In this document: positions 12,071-23,905 of the stretch, piece by piece
Numbering within the stretch: position 1 is the stretch's first letter
How the letters are laid out: each line of letters opens with the position of its first letter
Assembly: GCA_963678705.1 (NCBI GenBank)
Contig: OY783211.1
Span: forward strand, 20,784,603-20,848,602
Direction of reading: 5' to 3'
Length of the DNA stretch: 64,000 nt
Source: Panorpa germanica
Taxonomy: Eukaryota > Arthropoda > Insecta > Mecoptera > Panorpidae
The notes under the pieces: model-generated
Told to the model about the DNA's origin: nothing
Seen by the model: the letters and a program-made list of their open reading frames with translations, nothing else
Databases searched by the model: none
Position numbers and translations under genes: made by a program

Positions 12071-13138
12071 TTTATTTCTACTTCCTACTACATAATGTCT
12101 TTAATGTTTTTATGTCCTTTAAATTGATTTTGAAAGTCTTTTACGTAATTTAGATGTAACAAGACGAAATGTCATTTTATTTGTGTTTTAAAAGTGTCCA
12201 GAGATCTAGCAAAAGAGTGGGGGGGAAACAACTGCTTCCAAAAATAAAAGAAAGAAGACAACGAAGCGTTTTTTTGATGTGCGTTTTTTCACACTTATAT
12301 CTTTTGTTAAAGAAGCTTTGTTTTTCTTATTTGCATTAAGAACTTGAAAAAGAGATAGGCAAAGTTTTACCTCTCAGGAATATAATCAGGTACTAATTAT
12401 TAAATAGTTATGTTAGAATATAATGTTAGGTTAATGAACATGGTGATTCAGCAATTGATATTCTAATTTAAATGATATTGACCAAAAAGTCTTCTGTAAC
12501 AACATACTGATATCTGGTGGTATACAGATATCTGGTGAGATCTTTTTTAATTATTTAATTCTTTTCTTTTTCAGATGATGCAGAACAGAAATGTATAGTT
12601 CTGATGCCGTTCGGAAATAGGCGCAAGATCTCCAGCAGGAAAATCCATTACAAAAGAACAACGTTCATAAGGACTTTAGTAAAAGTATGTTGTTAAAAGT
12701 ATTTATTGTCTATATTGTGCGTACAATCAGTCTGTACTTTGTGTAAGTTCAGAAAATCAATAAGAAAATTTAGGAAACTGTTCACTGCGTTTGAATTTTT
12801 AAGCCTTTGACTTAGAAAAGTATGAACGGGTTGGTAATATGTTAATATTGTTTATCTTTAAGTAGAATATAACATTTTCGTGAAATATAATTTTAATTAA
12901 TTTTGTTTTCTCGTGACTTTTGTTATTTCTAGGTTAATTCTATCTAAGTGTCGAATTTTTATACAAACAAATTAATGTATGTAATTCATTTTACGTTTTG
13001 CTTTAATGTTTGACTGTAAATAATTAGAACGTTTGTAGGAACAAACACATCTTATGTCTGCCTAAGTGTTTCATAATTTTATAAAGATTCTAAAAGTTAC
13101 TTTTGTGATTAAATTTGTATATTTTTTTTATTTTTAAG
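12071..13138 (+). other. Intron-like spacer between module A and SdhA
   Basis: AT-rich. A possible exon lies at about 12575-12687 (after TTTTTCAG) but contains stops in all frames I tried and does not match the SdhA segment expected before GRGVG. The upstream SdhA exons are therefore not present. The mirror is 34698-35765. Confidence 0.4.
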
Positions 13139-14083
13139 GTCGTGGAGTTGGTAAACTTAAGGATCATGTACTTCTTCAACTTCATCATTTACCAGCTGAA
13201 CAATTAGCTTCCCGACTTCCCGGCATTTCTGAGACGGCGATGATTTTTGCTGGTGTTGATGTCACTCGAGAACCAATCCCCGTTTTACCAACTGTACATT
13301 ACAACATGGGTGGATGCCCCACGAATTTTAAGGGGCACGTTTTAAAACACGAAGACGGCGAAGACAAGGTTTGTACTTGTACGACCTAAAAACGAAGTTT
13401 CAATATTGCAAGATATACCGCATTAATAATGTTTTAGATTATTCCTGGTTTGTACGCTGCCGGTGAAGCTGGGTGTGCCTCTGTACATGGAGCAAACAGA
13501 CTTGGTGCTAACTCACTTTTGGATTTGGTTGTCTTTGGTAGATCCTGTGCTACAGCTATTGCGGCTGAAAATAAACCAGGAGACAAGTTTGGATCACTCC
13601 GTCCGGTAAAACATTAACTTTTAATGTCACCCCTTTTTTTTCATTATAATATGTTTGTGCCTTATAATTCACACACTGCTGGCATGCCTTCTATTGACAA
13701 CTTGGACAACTTACGACACTCCAAAGGTGACATTCGCACAGCAGATTTACGTTTAGAACTTCAGCGAACTATGCAAACTCATGCTGCTGTTTTTAGAGAG
13801 GGTACTTTATTACAAAAAGGTTGCGAAAAGACTACAAAAAGGTTGCGAAAAGACCTCAGAAATTTATGGAAAATTGAAGAACTTGAAAATTTCTGACAAG
13901 AGTTTAATTTGGAATTCCGATTTAATTGAAACTTTAGAGCTTCAAAATTTAATGTTATGCGCTCGACAAACAATTGTTGCGTGTGAAAATAGGAAAGAAA
14001 GTCGCGGTGCCCATGCTAGGGAAGATTTTAAAGTGAGAATTGATGAGTTTGACTACAGCAAGCCTCTCGAAGGACAAAAGGAC
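13139..14083 (+). pseudogene. SdhA: SdhA (succinate dehydrogenase flavoprotein) 3' half, left arm
   Basis: SdhA is the FAD subunit of mitochondrial complex II, oxidising succinate to fumarate. Exon 13139-13368 reads [19 protein letters not shown]...[19 protein letters not shown] and exon 13438-13605 reads [20 protein letters not shown]...[18 protein letters not shown] third block (about 13677-14083) covers NLDNLRHSKGDIRTADLRL to [17 protein letters not shown] and YSKPLEGQ. The first half of the protein and the last ~60 residues are absent. A 22-bp tandem duplication (about 13813-13856, 'acaaaaaggttgcgaaaagac') shifts the frame after QKGCEKT, and no AG acceptor stands before the third block. 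It fuses to Domino intron sequence at about 14083. Disabled partial copy. Confidence 0.93.
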
Positions 14084-14312
14084 TTCAATTATATATAAAT
14101 AATTAGTCAACAACATTTAAAATAAATATGTTATTTTTAGTGGCGTTATCTTCTCAACAAAATGTAAACGGAACATCCCATGTACACGATCAACTGTCCT
14201 CAGGTATTCATGCTTTACAAAAACCTCTGGTTGCGAGTGGATCTCATTATCTTCAAACAACTACAGGGAAGCAAATATTACTAAATACAGTTCATAGCTC
14301 GTCCACTTTTAA
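14084..14312 (+). pseudogene. dom: Domino exon fragment at the inner edge of the left arm
   Basis: It starts inside a Domino intron ('aattatatataaataattag', as at 46189) and includes the exon from 14141 (after TTTTTAG) reading VALSSQQNVNGTSHVHDQL...QTTTGKQILLNTVHSSSTF. It stops at 14312, the arm breakpoint, before the exon's own end. The full exon is seen at 33516-33695 (minus) and 46251-46430 (plus). Confidence 0.88.
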
Positions 14313-15375
14313 ATGAAATCTTACAGTCAATTTACTTCAGACTGGAATTATGAATTGCAATACAAATAAATAAAATATTAAAAAGCTCTCAAGCTTTATT
14401 CTCTTGTTAACATTTCTATGAAATGCAAAGCTGCAATTAGTAAAGAAAATATTCGCAAATAAGGTCTTAGTTTTATAAATATTTTAATTGACCTAACAAA
14501 TAATGTATTGAGCTTTTCAAACCTTCATTTATTATGCAGAATATAAATTGGAAACACTTTCAAAGCTTTATGAAACTAAACTATTGTTTTTTATTAAATT
14601 TATTTTTTTATTTAATCAGAATTTTACCGTTTGTCATTCTAAAAAACTTTCTATATATCTTATACTTTTTTGTATAAAATGTAGATGATAGATTTAATAT
14701 CAGAACTTCGCGGGAAAATAAAAGGAAAATGGATGAAATGCATTTAAATATTTAAGCTTTTCTGAAATACTTTTTCTCAACTTTTTATTGAAACACTTTT
14801 TTGTTTTCTTGCAAATATTTGATTAAATTTATTTATGATATATATGTATATTGTTATATATTACTAGGTATAATTATTTACACGTTTTCGCTTAATTTAA
14901 CGTTAAAAAGCTTATGAATAAATAAGTGCAGCGAAAGTTAACGTGATAATTTATTTACACGTACAGAAAGTAAAATGGGTTGAAAATATAAAACCTCCGT
15001 GAAAATGACAGCAGCTTAATTCACCGCTGACCTGAAATGACAATTATTGTGTCAAAATGTCAGGGTAATTGTCGAACAGGCAACCGCGAATACTAGTACA
15101 GACTACAGACTACAGACACAGCGAAACTCGCGACGTGACGCGCTTCGGCGAATGTACAATGGACACACGGGCATTTGAAGTGACAGATAGACTGTCAGTT
15201 GATTTTCCATTTATCTCAATGAAATTTAATTAACAAAATGGCCAGCGAACGGGTTAAAACGAACAACCGTTTCAAATGTTATATTTTACTTATAGCATTA
15301 AATTAGTGAAGTATCATTCTCACTTGACAATTCTTCCAACAAATATTCTGACCTCATGCATTTTTGTTTTTCTAG
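14313..15375. other. Spacer start, no gene seen
   Basis: AT-rich to about 15000, then a slightly more GC-rich stretch (15060-15240) with short 'agactac' repeats. No frame or RNA gene recognised. Confidence 0.4.
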
Positions 15376-15526
15376 GTGAACGACCATTTCCCTGCTCATG
15401 GTCAGGCTGCGGCAAGAGATTCGCCCGGTCGGACGAATTAGCCCGACACACCCGCACACACACAGGGGAGAAGAATTTTGCGTGTCCCGTCTGTAACAAG
15501 AAGTTTATGCGCAGCGATCATCTAAG
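15376..15526 (+). CDS. KLF-type C2H2 zinc-finger exon (Cabut/KLF10-11-like)
   Basis: A single 151-bp exon between TTTTTCTAG and a gtaagc donor encodes [20 protein letters not shown] and continues [20 protein letters not shown], then [10 protein letters not shown]. This is the second finger and most of the third finger of a three-finger KLF/Sp domain. The Cys/His spacing is intact, and the RSDEL-RH and RSDHL recognition motifs match the KLF10/11 (TIEG, fly Cabut) subgroup, DNA-binding transcription factors. The first finger and the terminal H..H are not found nearby. It could be an exon of a gene with very long introns or, given its surroundings, an isolated duplicated exon. Confidence 0.8.
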
Positions 15527-16089
15527 GTAAGCACCAAAAACAACCCTAAAATCTAAGACCAGGGATGGCGAATTCATGGAACATTTAAGTACCGGTATTA
15601 CACTTCTCTTAATTAATAAATTATATGCCAGGTTACAATCTGTTACAATAAGTAACTATACTAAAAATGAAAATGAAAATGAACCAATTAAAAACGTTGT
15701 GGTAGCTTTAACACACTATGTCTCTTTTTAGTTTTAAAGTCAGACGTATGTTTATCTAGTAAATTCACAGCTAGATAGTTTGGATGATTGTTTAGTCGCT
15801 GCTGGTATCTTTGGCTGAATTTGTTGATTTCTTCTTTAACAGTTTCAATGCCGAAGTCATTGTTGATGAATTTGTTGCTTATGAACCACGGGATATCCAT
15901 AATGGATTAGTTATTAATAATTGATCAATTGTGGTCATTAATGGTCAATTATCTTGAATGATCGGTTGGATACATCGATCTGGGCGATACGCAGCTGTGG
16001 AACTTTGGCTTTTCTTTTTTAATTTATGATTTCGCGGGCTTCCTAAGCACGTAACCTTTTCGTCTCGCTCCTAATAATGTTCTGTTTTT
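15527..16089. other. Non-coding, no gene seen
   Basis: No recognisable frame. A minus-strand open stretch at 15688-15900 has no motif I know. There is a small 'gaaaatgaaaatgaaaat' repeat near 15665. Confidence 0.35.
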
Positions 16090-16330
16090 TTTAAACTGTA
16101 TATCCCGACAACAAGACTGATCTATTCATGGCCACTGTCGTTATAAATTTCGGTGTCGCAATCAAAAAGGCAGTGTTAACAGGAAGCGTCATTTCTGTCC
16201 ATTTCTTGCTATTGCTGTATTTCTACATTGCCACAGAATGTGCTCAGGATCTGCCTCCTCTTCACCACATTCGCACTTAGTGTTAGTAATGATCTTGTTT
16301 CTTGCTAGATGTTTCGGACCTCCAGTATGA
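16090..16330 (-). mobile_element. LINE 3' remnant (reverse-transcriptase tail)
   Basis: The minus strand reads NTKCECGEEEADPEHILWQC and continues RNTAIARNGQK before stops. CxCG-EE-(A/G)..EHIL..C is the Cys-His knuckle after the reverse transcriptase of non-LTR retrotransposons. Only the tail survives and flanking frames are broken, so it is a dead fragment. Confidence 0.75.
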
Positions 16331-18002
16331 TTCATTCTGGAAGAATGCGTCAGCGGGTTCAACAGGGTTTGTTTTCAGAGTCATCTCAGATTTTTCTTGT
16401 ATTTCTCATATTAAAGCCTCCCAGGCACGTTACCAACTAGATCAAAAGGTTCGCCATTACTGAACTAGACCATCTTGCATCCCCAACTTTACCACATACC
16501 ATCCATCTCAATTGTGATTAATGGTTGATTGTTTTGAATGGAGGTAGCTGCTGAATAATAATAAATTAATGCTCATTGTTCTCCGCTACCTTGATGTATG
16601 GAAGCAGGGAGGGTGGGCGGACGACGAAGGATGTTTGGGAAGGGGGAGATAAGTTTCAGAGCTACACAGAGCAGTTGCTATTACTGTTGCCGAGTTAAAA
16701 GTTTACAGTTTGAAAGGACTGTTAATTGTATCTACCTATATCTTGTTAGGAACTATTCAAAACTTTCTTGGAGTAATGAAAACTTATTTGGAATTCAAAT
16801 TATTTATACCTTTCCTTTATGAAGCGACATTGAATGACCTTGTGTAGGTGTGTGTAATATATATATTGCTGCTACATTCTTCTAAACCGAGAAACAAGCG
16901 ATTGCCGATATTTAATGAATGTATCATGTTTACAAATATTGCAGATATTTCAGTAAAAATTTAAAACAGCAAATTATTTTGTAACAATCTGTTTCACGAA
17001 TTCTTTATAAAGAAATTCACAAATTGTCAACCTCTAAATTTTATTATTACGGGTTTTACATTACCGGCAGGCAGAATGATTGGATCCACACTGTAAACTG
17101 GAATTTCACTGCCCTCCCTTCACCTCTCGCCTTTTCCCTACCATTTGAAATGTATTTACGTAACACTGTAGTAATACTCCGGTTTCCAACTCATTCCATT
17201 TATAAATCTACCCTTTTAGACCACCCCTTTTTTGTCGACCCCTTGAGAGATTTCACCAGAGTGATATTAGTTTTGAATTACATGTGGAAAAAGGCATTTT
17301 CGTAAAACCTGTACCGAATGCTCATTTTAACATTCTCTTTATATAAAATGAAAACAATAAAATATTTTTAATTATCTCGTGTAGTGTATTTGTTACTGTA
17401 ATGTCTGGAAGTTTGGTAACAAAGTAGAGCTTATTAGAAGGTTCCTTTCGTGCTAAACAAAAGCCTCACGTGACTGCGTTGTTTCGCATAAACACATCTT
17501 ATCATAAGAGTAACTTTCTATTTAATTTCTATTAATTTTTTTTCCTGTACTATTCGACAGCTATTGCAGTTTATACCTCCACTATAATTTTGTCACCAAC
17601 AATCAACAATTACAGCAGGACAAATTCTCGCATGTGCTAGGATCTAATTTTAACTTCTATTTCACTATGTACTCTGTTCTAATTACACGCGTTCAGCTAG
17701 CTAATTACCAACCAGAATTGTACTTGTGGATTATAAAATTATGAAGCTACAATATTATAAAACGTTATGTCCATAAGGAGGAATCTCTTGTCGTTTTAAC
17801 GTTATTTTTATGTCCATCCCAAAACACGTTATAAATAAAACAAAAATGAATTCACGCTTTGGGGAGGCTCTATAAATATTAATTCGTTGAGTCGTCCGCT
17901 CCATCGATTAACCTTTTCAGCTGAAAGATAAAAACATATAGGAAATTCTTAATACAATTTTTTATATCATACAAACGCGTATTCTTGGGCGGTGGAGCAA
18001 AC
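16331..18002. other. Non-coding, no gene seen
   Basis: Open frames at 16598-16822 and 17024-17305 (plus) have no recognisable domain and lack convincing splice context. I regard them as chance. Confidence 0.35.
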
Positions 18003-18178
18003 AATACTATGGTTAAAGTTACGAGAGTTCGGCGGTGACTCATATTTAAAACAAGGTCTGGGGTATAAACTGCTGATATAACTAAAAAGCACTGACTCAT
18101 TTATTTTTCTATAATGTATATAGAAACGAATAAGACAAAATTCATTATCGTATTATAAATTTATACCGCTCTTATAAC
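18003..18178. mobile_element. Second MITE copy, right terminus lost
   Basis: Shares the 7834-8055 element from 'ttacgagagttcggcg' through 'attataaatttataccgctctta', with scattered substitutions. It then breaks off into 'taaccttgacgttagacg' without the right terminal repeat. An independent, older insertion of the same family. Confidence 0.75.
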
Positions 18179-19708
18179 CTTGACGTTAGACGTTACGTTA
18201 ACTTTGACGTTGAAAAATGATATGAAAATTGAAACTTCTGATGCAAAAATTATTAAGTTTCTATAAGTAAAACTGTCCGAAATCGAAATCTTTAGTGTTC
18301 AATGGATATAACTAAGAAATAAACGCTCTCCCCACCTCCTAATTGATTTTAGTTCAAATTCACACTCATCTATTAACTAAATCCATATGCAAAACCCCTG
18401 GTGTAAAGCAGACTTTAGAGAATTCACTTGAAATCCCCAAAAAGGAGATGTTCACCAAAGCCGAAGCCAAAGAAGAGCTGGTGTTGGAACTGTGAAATAC
18501 CGACACTCGAGGGAGATCTTCGCAAGTCTTCTCGAATACCTTCGCTGGCTTGTCCCAACTGTCTAATACTGTACTCTGCTCCTCGGTGAATAATGCAAAG
18601 TGTGTACGAAGCCCTGCATCCCGGGAAGCCACCGTTAAACCCAGCGTCGTCCCCTAGGCGTAGATATTCATTTCCTACCTACCTCGGCCTACATGAAGGA
18701 CCCTATGTGTCTGATGTGTGAAGGATCTAGGTGTTGAGAGGCGGTGGAAAACAATTTCGTCTTGATGGTGATTTAAAATAACAAACACATCAGCTGCAAG
18801 AAAATTATCATAAAAGTCGTTCCACGGATATAAAAATTGATGAAAATTTACAGAGAATTTTAGAGAAAGGATTGTGCAATTTTGTAGCTTATCCATTCTT
18901 AAAACGTTGCTTTAAGAGTGTGAGAAATATTGGTTAGTTTCTACACTGTAAAACTAGGAGCTGCTTGACGTCAAAAATATGGTTTGAAATTAATTGATAA
19001 AAAGAAATTCAAATTTTAAATAGCTTATTTTATAATATAAAACTTTAATATACAACATTAATTAGATCAGAAAGAATCCCTGATTATTATAAAATTTTTA
19101 ATGCACCAAACTATTTATGTAAATGTATGTAATCTCCAAATTGAATCTCCTAAAACCATAATCAATTTGCAAGTATATTTCAACCTTCCTATAATGTTGG
19201 TATCAAATTGAATTAGCATACGAATAGTGTGACATCTCTGTGGTATAAAACGAATTAACAAATGAACATAATTCTACTACTATAATTTCTAAGATAGTAA
19301 TTTAATTATTTAATTTAATCTCTGAATTAATTTCTTGCCAGATCTTAAATTTGTTTTACAAGTTATACAATAAAACTTATGCAAGATAGTGTTGAGAATA
19401 TTTGTATATAAAATATTTTAAATATATTTTCTGTGGCATATTTAGTCATGGAATTAATTAATTAGTTTTCAAACTAAAGGATCGGTCCTACTGGCTTATC
19501 TTTCGTGTTTAACAATTGGCCTTACGCCAGACTACTACCGTGCTATATTTTCTAAATTTAATTCTTCATATCATAAACTTATTAGGCAGCGGTGTAATAG
19601 ATATATACATGTGACGTATTATGAAGAACTGATACAAACGACAAAACACATTCAAATTTGAAATAATAAATAAATTTTTAATATAAAAATTAAAATATAG
19701 GTTAATAT
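18179..19708. other. Mixed sequence, no gene identified
   Basis: It contains a stretch of clearly higher GC (about 18360-18750) with open frames on both strands (minus 18366-18632). I cannot assign it, and the opposite strand is equally open, so no gene is called. The rest is AT-rich and featureless. Confidence 0.35.
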
Positions 19709-19942
19709 ATGTACAAATTGGTATTAACTATATTCAGAATCAAAAGTAATCATTGTAAAACTCCAGCTGACCTGTACAAAATTAATATTAAATCTGATGA
19801 TAGATGCCAATGTGGTGAAGAAGGAACTTTGGATCATATTATATTTGAATGCATAAATTATAGGTTAGAAAGATCAAAATTCAATAGTGAAATACAGTTA
19901 ATACTAAATTTTTGTTCAAGTGATTCAAAATTAATTATTTAA
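19709..19942 (+). mobile_element. LINE 3' remnant with Cys-His knuckle
   Basis: The open frame ends KSDDRCQCGEEGTLDHIIFE and continues CINYRLERSKF, the CxCG-EEGTL-HI-F-C motif typical of the C-terminus of jockey/R1-like non-LTR retrotransposon ORF2. It stops at 19942 and is followed by an A/T-rich tail. Upstream reverse-transcriptase sequence is absent, as expected of a 5'-truncated insertion. Confidence 0.8.
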
Positions 19943-20737
19943 ATATTTAGAAATTTGTAAAATAAAATTATAAAATATTAAATATGTATAAAAAATGTTA
20001 GATGGTTGCTATGACGTATAAAAGTCAAGGTAAATAAAAAATTAAAAATAATTAAAAAACTACCCTTATCTACAATTCAATATTAAATTAAAACTAAAAT
20101 TCTTTTTAGAATTATTCATTTCTGAGAATTATTCTTTTTATATTTTTAAAACCCTTTCTACAAATGAATATTAAAGACACTCATCCATTTACCACATTAT
20201 TTCGATATATGTAACACACCCTATTGATTAAATTTAAGTTGAGATTTGGTTTATTTCTGTGTCAACACGAAATATCTCAACATGGGGGTAGAGAGGGAGG
20301 CGTACTATAGGGATGAAAATAAAGGGTGTTAATGTTAACGTTAGGTTTAATACAAACTAAGTATGGTACACAAACAAGTTGATACAGGAATTGGTTGATT
20401 TTGTGATTTGAATTCTGATTTGTTTAGTTGAAACATCTCTTTGATCATTTTAGAAGTAACACTGTATTAGATAGACTTAGTAAAAGCGGAATTCAATTTA
20501 TATAGAGGCTGTGTATTTTTGTAACATACCCGTACTGGTTTATTTGGTATTGGTTTAAAAGGGTGGGTGCGAATATCACTTGGATTGATTCATAAATAAA
20601 GTCATCATTTTCCGTAAAAATGCACTGAGTTTATCTGCAAAAATAATCTGGCCAGCTTAAGTATACCATGCGTATATATATATATATATTTTTAATCAGT
20701 GATTGTACCGGCATTAATTTTTAACATAAAGTTTTTA
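19943..20737. other. Non-coding, no gene seen
   Basis: AT-rich, with a (TA) run near 20672-20690. Nothing recognised. Confidence 0.4.
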
Positions 20738-22834
20738 TTATTGTTGTACTTAATAGTAATTTTGTTATACATTTTGGATTCTCAGGATATTGAATGTATT
20801 ATATTTAAAGTTTTGCTGTAAAAAATTATTCTGAATAATTAATTGAACACTAATTGTTTCAGTCATCAGGAAACGCACATTCCTAAATTACGAATCAACA
20901 AACGCGAGTATGTAAATGTAAAATAATATTTTCTCGCTTAGATATTCTATTTCATGTTCCCATTTCTTAGAGTATACATTGAAAATAAAGAATTATATAA
21001 ATTAGAGAATTTATACAGTTCTTTGTAAGGAACATTTGAAGGTTTAACACTACATTGTTAACAACAATATAGAAAATGTACGTGGAAATGATTGTATATC
21101 CAACACAACAGTAGACGACACTTATTCAAATAAGGACCTCCCTGCTGGTTTTGTATTGTGCATTGTCCCCGGCTGTTTCGTTTGCCCTACTTCGTGATTT
21201 TATTTTCTCAACAATTCATTCCAGATTTTTTTAAAACTAGTACAAATTCTTTTCAAATAAAACTTTGATCATTTAAAACCAGACTTATAGTACGTATAGT
21301 ACGTCTTGGATTTTAAAGAAATATGTTTTCTTTTTATTATAATTGTTTCTGGCTTTCTTTCGATTATTGTGTGTCTAAAGCTAGGCGGATTCAATTATTA
21401 ATGATATATCATATTTGGACATGAGTTCTAAACATACATCCAGTCTATTATGCCAGTAGTAATTCCATGCGTCTATTTAATGAAAACACAAATGTAAAAT
21501 ATACTTAACATTTACATATCTACTCTGTAAATGTTACATGTATGTTACTTCATGTTTACTGGATGTATACATCGATAAATGTAGATGCGGTTATAAAAAT
21601 GCGGTGCAAGTTGGTGGGAATATGAAATTATAATTAAAATTCTGTTTTTAGTGAAATTATACATACATAATGTTAAAAATATAATGAAATGCACTTTGTA
21701 TATAACAAATACAGATAGAAAATGAAATATAATTCAGAAATTGTATATTATAAAGCAAAAGCTACACAGTTGTAATTACGAAACATAAAGAATGTCGTCC
21801 AGAATGAGAATGTAATATTGTAATAGTAATTTTAAAAATATTATATGTACGAGTAGGTGAAAAATAGTTTGTAATAGATTATCGGATATATACTTTATGT
21901 CAAATTTCCGTTTTATTTGCATAAATGATAGGAGTATGTAAAATATTATTTGTTTTTTTTTTACATAAAGCTCCTTATGTAATAATTGTTATATAAATAT
22001 AGTTCATCTCAAGAAATGCAGAAAATGTCACTTTTGTTAAAATTCACGAAGCTATTCACAGAGTACAAATATCTATTGCTAAAACATTTGCCTGTTCCTT
22101 ATTTCCTTCTTCCAATCTTAATCCATTGCTTGTTAAATGTCTATCAGGCTAGAATGAAAGAATTTCGACGTAAGAAGCCGCAGACATGCAGCTGACATAA
22201 AAGCAATCCAGAAACATAAATAAAAGAAAGATGAATATAGAAATAATACAAATTTAATTTACAGCATAATCAAATACAATAGGAAATTTTGAAAATTAGA
22301 GCCCCTTAAATTGTATCTCAAGAGCACCGAAATAAAGTTCAGTGAATTCCCTTTGGGTCATCGTTCATCATAAGCTTGTCTATTGGAGTTGAGAAGGTGG
22401 CATTCTTGTTCCATGGGTGATCAATCGTTTTTCCGGAAACACCAGGAATGTTCTTTTCACGCCGATAATGATAGTACACAGTTTCAGGATGGGAATTGTG
22501 CAATGGATACTTCAGGAAAAGCTGAAAAAAAAGGAATCATGAGAATCATCATCAGAAAAATTCAAATGTTCAACTGTTTTTTAATAAGTAAGTAAATAAA
22601 CAATATTATTGGATAATAACAATTAAAAATTTATTCAGTTTATTGAATATAATCGGATAACCGAAGAATGTCACCAGATATAATTGAATTAGTTGGAAGG
22701 CATCAAATCAAATTTTTTGTTAGATTTTTAAGAAAATTGAACATACCTCAGGCAGTTCATCACCAAAAATCTTTTGCTTCCATTTTTCCGCTTTCGCTTT
22801 ATTTTCAGGATTTTCCGGGAGCCCCATGTAATCG
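20738..22834 (+). repeat. Third copy of the gene X 3' region (spacer)
   Basis: Direct-orientation copy of about 41690-43756 (inverted relative to 4080-6145). It differs by scattered substitutions, by an extra ~31 bp near 21832 ('ttaaaaatattatatgtacg...') and by a small indel at 'aacactacattg'. It continues into the full gene X upstream, whereas both arm copies break at CGATTACATGG, so this is the probable source locus. Confidence 0.9.
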
Positions 22835-23348
22835 TATGAAACATGATAAGTAGAACAATATGTATCTGGAGGAATTTCTCGCGGTTTCACCATCGTTTCA
22901 GAGGTCTCCTTCAACAACTCCTGCCATAAGAATGTCTGCAACAGCTTACGCCGACGACCTGTTCAACAAAATTTATAATTTTCGTATCAGTTATTCAGTT
23001 ATCTAATTAAATAAATATCTGGGACCCTCATTCAATCGGGGAAATTGTGACTAGATAAAATTGAGTTTTCCTACCAATTGGATTTAATTGTGGCGGAGGA
23101 TTCAGGTAAGAATCCTTCATACAGGACGCGACGTTAGGATCTCCAGGTTTGCAAGAACCATCGCGTAAAGTCCATCTACGGCTGTCTCCTTTGTATTTTT
23201 CTTCCCAGCATTCATCTGGTTCTACAGGGTCTACTGGAGGTCCCGGGGGAGCAACGTAACAAGACACCGGCACACATTTTTCCTCCTTTGGCTTTTCATG
23301 ATCTGTTTCCTCATTTTCTTTTGAATCTCTTTTAGACTCAGCTTCCAT
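22339..23348 (-). CDS. Gene X: conserved hypothetical, three exons, 222 residues
   Basis: Exons are 23075-23348 (MEAESKRDSKENEETDHEKP...), 22747-22958 (GRRRKLLQTFLWQELLKETS...) and 22339-22521 (LFLKYPLHNSHPETVYYHYR...DDPKGIH). All junctions are GT..AG with compatible phases and the frame is open throughout. The N-terminus is highly charged, followed by a Cys/Pro-rich part (CVPVSCYVAPPGPPVDPVEP) and a conserved-looking C-terminal half with YDYMGLPENPENKAKAEKW and NIPGVSGKTIDHPWNKNATF. No transmembrane segment or signal peptide is seen. I do not recognise the family; the short Pro/Tyr motifs recall small axonemal microtubule-associated proteins, but that is weak. It is the only complete copy: two 3' fragments lie in the inverted arms. 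Confidence 0.75.
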
Positions 23349-23905
23349 TATAATTTAAAAATATAGGATTAAGAATAAATGCACGTTTCACAACACATCG
23401 AAATAAATATTAAGTCTTTTGTTTTTGTGCTTTAATTAATAAGATTATCGATCGAACATAATATAACAAATGAATGCTCGATTTGACAAGGACAAGACGA
23501 CCAGGACAACGTTAGTTATTTGGTGCTCCCCAAGGCTCAAAATAATTTAACTTTATCTGACTTTATCCAATATTAGAAACAATTAGAAATAAGAGTTACT
23601 AAGATGTATATTATTTAAATGATGTTCATTAACAGATGAAATTAGTACAAAAACGAGGATCGTTACAGAAGTGTTCAATCTAGATAATCATTTCATATTC
23701 ATCATGACTTTATGATCCTATGGTTTAAATCTTAGTTCAACTGAATTAGTATGAATCTATGCTAACATTAAGTATGCCATCTATTAAGACTATCCATAAC
23801 AAATTACTTTGTCTCAAAAATTACAACGGAGCTAAACCAATTGCCTTCGTATGTTCAGTTTGTTTCAAGTTATCGTATTTATTTTCTTTTCAATTTGTTT
23901 TACAG
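23349..23905. promoter_or_regulatory. Upstream region of gene X (no defined element)
   Basis: AT-rich sequence upstream of the gene X start codon. A promoter must lie here if the gene is active, but I see no clear TATA or initiator arrangement. Confidence 0.2.

Larger units (their letters stand above)
3447..14312 (+). repeat. Left arm of a 10.87-kb inverted duplication
   Basis: Every position x here pairs with 47836-x in 33524-44389. I checked this at seven or more separated landmarks and the sum never changes, so there is no net insertion or deletion over 10.9 kb. The outer break is at 3447, where the partner switches to a Domino intron. The inner break is at 14312, inside a Domino exon. 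At least one substitution separates the arms (C at 7007; the partner base at 40829 is T, where G would pair). Confidence 0.95.

Noticed and set aside
12575..12687. An additional SdhA exon before 13139
   Set aside because: The sequence has stops in the frames tried and does not match the SdhA residues expected before GRGVG.
17024..17305. 93-residue plus-strand frame
   Set aside because: No recognisable motif; composition typical of chance frames.
18366..18632. 88-residue minus-strand frame in a GC-richer stretch
   Set aside because: Both strands are open, no domain is recognised and splice signals are absent; left unassigned.
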